From Vitreimonas flagellata (lineage in GTDB: Bacteria; Pseudomonadota; Alphaproteobacteria; Caulobacterales; Aquidulcibacteraceae), in contig NZ_SBJL01000002.1 in assembly GCF_004634425.1 (NCBI RefSeq), positions 682,001 to 746,000 on the forward strand: a stretch of 64,000 bases of DNA, written 5' to 3'. Of this stretch, positions 62,702 through 64,000 are shown one piece after another. The position numbers were made by a program, and so were the translations under genes. Each line of letters starts with the position of its first letter. The stretch's first letter is position 1. The notes beneath the pieces are model-generated. The model was not told where the DNA came from, made no database searches, and saw only the letters and a program-made list of their open reading frames with translations.

Positions 62702-64000
62702 ATGCCCGCCCCGCACCTTTGGGAGCTGGTCGAGCGCGCAGCGCTTGTGAACGGCCCTGGCGAGGCGATCATTTTTGGCGATCGCCGCGCGACCTGGCGC
62801 CAAACCCGCGACGAGATGGAAACGTTGGCGACCAAACTCGTCGGCGCGGGCGTTGGACGCGGGGATCGCGTCGCGCTCTTGGCCGCTAATTCTGATCGCT
62901 TCATCCAGGCACTGTTCGCCATCTCCCGCATCGGCGCAATTGCGGCCCCCATCAACACGCGCTTGGCGCTCGAAGAGATGGACGCCTTGGCGCGCGACGC
63001 CGAGCCCTGCCTATTGCTGACGGACGCGACCTTCGAAAAGCATGCACTTACGCTGCGCGCGCAAGGCGCTGTGCCGAATGTGGCGCGCCTCGATGCTGTC
63101 GCGGGCGACGCGCCGTCGATCGATAGCGTGCAGGCTGGCGCCTTGCCGCCGATGGGCGATGCTAACGAGACCGTCTGCTTGCTCTACACCGGCGGCACCA
63201 CCGGCCGCCCGAAAGGCGTGATGCACAACAGCGACTCGCTGGTGATGAACGTCTTCCAGAGCGCAGACATTCTGGGTTCGCCGCGCGATATGCGCTTCGT
63301 GCACGTGGCGCCGCTCTTTCACATCGGCGCCATCGCATACACCGTCGCCGTGACGCTGCATGCCGGCACGCACATTCCACTGCCCGCTTTCGATCCCGAA
63401 GCGGTGCTGAACACGATCGGCGCCAACCAAGCCACACACGTGACCTTGGTGCCCACCATGATCGCGCGCGTGCTCGACGTCCCGAGCTTCGCGGACAAGA
63501 ATCTGAGCACACTGCGCCGCATCGTCTATGGCGCCTCGCCAATCCCGGAGACCTTGCTCACGCGCGCGATCGAGGCGCTACCGCATGTCGAGTTCGGCCA
63601 ATCCTACGGCCAAACCGAGACCATCACGATCACCGTTCTGCCGGCGCAGCGCCACGTGATGAGCGGACCTCTGGCGGGCAAGCTCAAATCGGCCGGCCTA
63701 CCCGCGCCGGGCGCGACCGTTGAAGTCCGCACCAGCGACGGCGCCATCGCGGCGCGCGGCGAGCTTGGCGAGATCTGCGTGCGCAGCGGCAGCTTGATGA
63801 GCGGCTATTGGCGCAATCCGGAAGCCACCGCCGCCACCTTGCGCGATGGCTTCGTCCACACCGGCGATATCGGCTTCATGGATGAAGAGGGCTTCGTCAC
63901 CGTCGTCGATCGCCTGAAGGACATGATCATCACGGGCGGCGAGAACGTCTATTCGGTCGAAGTCGAAGACGCGCTCTTCCGTCACCCCGCGATTGCCGAA
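62702..64000 (+). CDS. AMP-binding acyl-CoA ligase, 3' end cut by window edge
   Basis: 433 residues visible from ATG 62702, a few bases after the SDR stop. Phosphate loop ETVCLLYTGGTTGRPKGVMH, then FVHVAPLFHIGAIAYTV, QSYGQTETITI and HTGDIGFMDEEGFVTVVDRLKDMII; the C-terminal catalytic Lys lies beyond the window. It resembles the ligases at 23899 and 43149 but is not a recent copy. The fbiC-SDR-ligase order supports one transcript, and a shared substrate. Confidence 0.9.
   Translation, partial: MPAPHLWELVERAALVNGPGEAIIFGDRRATWRQTRDEMETLATKLVGAGVGRGDRVALLAANSDRFIQALFAISRIGAIAAPINTRLALEEMDALARDAEPCLLLTDATFEKHALTLRAQGAVPNVARLDAVAGDAPSIDSVQAGALPPMGDANETVCLLYTGGTTGRPKGVMHNSDSLVMNVFQSADILGSPRDMRFVHVAPLFHIGAIAYTVAVTLHAGTHIPLPAFDPEAVLNTIGANQATHVTLVPTMIARVLDVPSFADKNLSTLRRIVYGASPIPETLLTRAIEALPHVEFGQSYGQTETITITVLPAQRHVMSGPLAGKLKSAGLPAPGATVEVRTSDGAIAARGELGEICVRSGSLMSGYWRNPEATAATLRDGFVHTGDIGFMDEEGFVTVVDRLKDMIITGGENVYSVEVEDALFRHPAIAE

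Overview
This 64 kb window is a GC-rich chromosomal segment from an alphaproteobacterium. The conserved trmB-rimP-nusA-ylxR-infB-rbfA-truB-rpsO-pnp block, a PodJ-like N-terminal motif on a large coiled-coil protein, a TonB-dependent receptor and abundant acyl-CoA metabolism suggest the Caulobacterales/Hyphomonadaceae side of the class. That placement is inference. I saw no rRNA, tRNA, CRISPR array, transposase or phage gene.

Layout. 0-5 kb: a truncated unknown gene, a small membrane protein, a DUF2218 protein with a His-rich PadR regulator and a perfect 13-bp palindrome, fabI, and an ECF41 sigma-factor operon (4-TM protein, CMD-like protein, sigma factor) behind a textbook ECF41 promoter. 5-16 kb (minus strand): the translation/RNA-decay operon from trmB to pnp. 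It has a lipoprotein gene between infB and rbfA, a chain of stem-loops filling the rpsO-pnp gap, a terminator-like hairpin against the rimP start, and a repeat inserted in frame in trmB. 16-27 kb: aldehyde dehydrogenase, a gamma-synthase-family PLP enzyme, katG, a convergent acyl-CoA dehydrogenase/ligase pair, a cytochrome c lipoprotein and a PIF1-like helicase. 27-33 kb: the prkA-yeaH-spoVR stress operon. 33-37.8 kb: the coiled-coil protein, a small HTH-like protein, a thermonuclease and two thioesterases.

37.8-64 kb is an accessory-looking catabolic region: CoA-transferase, thiolase, a glutathione-peroxidase lipoprotein, quinone reductase, FMN 2-hydroxyacid oxidase, CoA ligases, GST, TonB receptor, MFS transporter, two LLM-class (F420-type) oxidoreductases, three SnoaL/NTF2-like proteins, acyl-CoA dehydrogenase, enoyl-CoA hydratase, an ACAD10/LvaA-like kinase, a Rieske oxygenase, NADPH:F420 oxidoreductase, FbiC and an SDR.

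The most interesting signal is this last region. It encodes the committed deazaflavin synthase of coenzyme F420 (fbiC), translationally coupled to an F420 reductase (npdG-like), divergent from a coupled Rieske oxygenase/LLM pair and 8-10 kb from a second LLM enzyme. I read it as an F420H2-assisted degradation route for an unidentified hydrophobic carboxylic or ring substrate: imported by the TonB receptor/MFS, activated by CoA ligases, hydroxylated by the Rieske enzyme, reduced by the LLM enzymes, and finished by beta-oxidation with a possible 4-hydroxyacyl-CoA kinase step. Later F420 steps (cofC, cofD, cofE) are not in the window.
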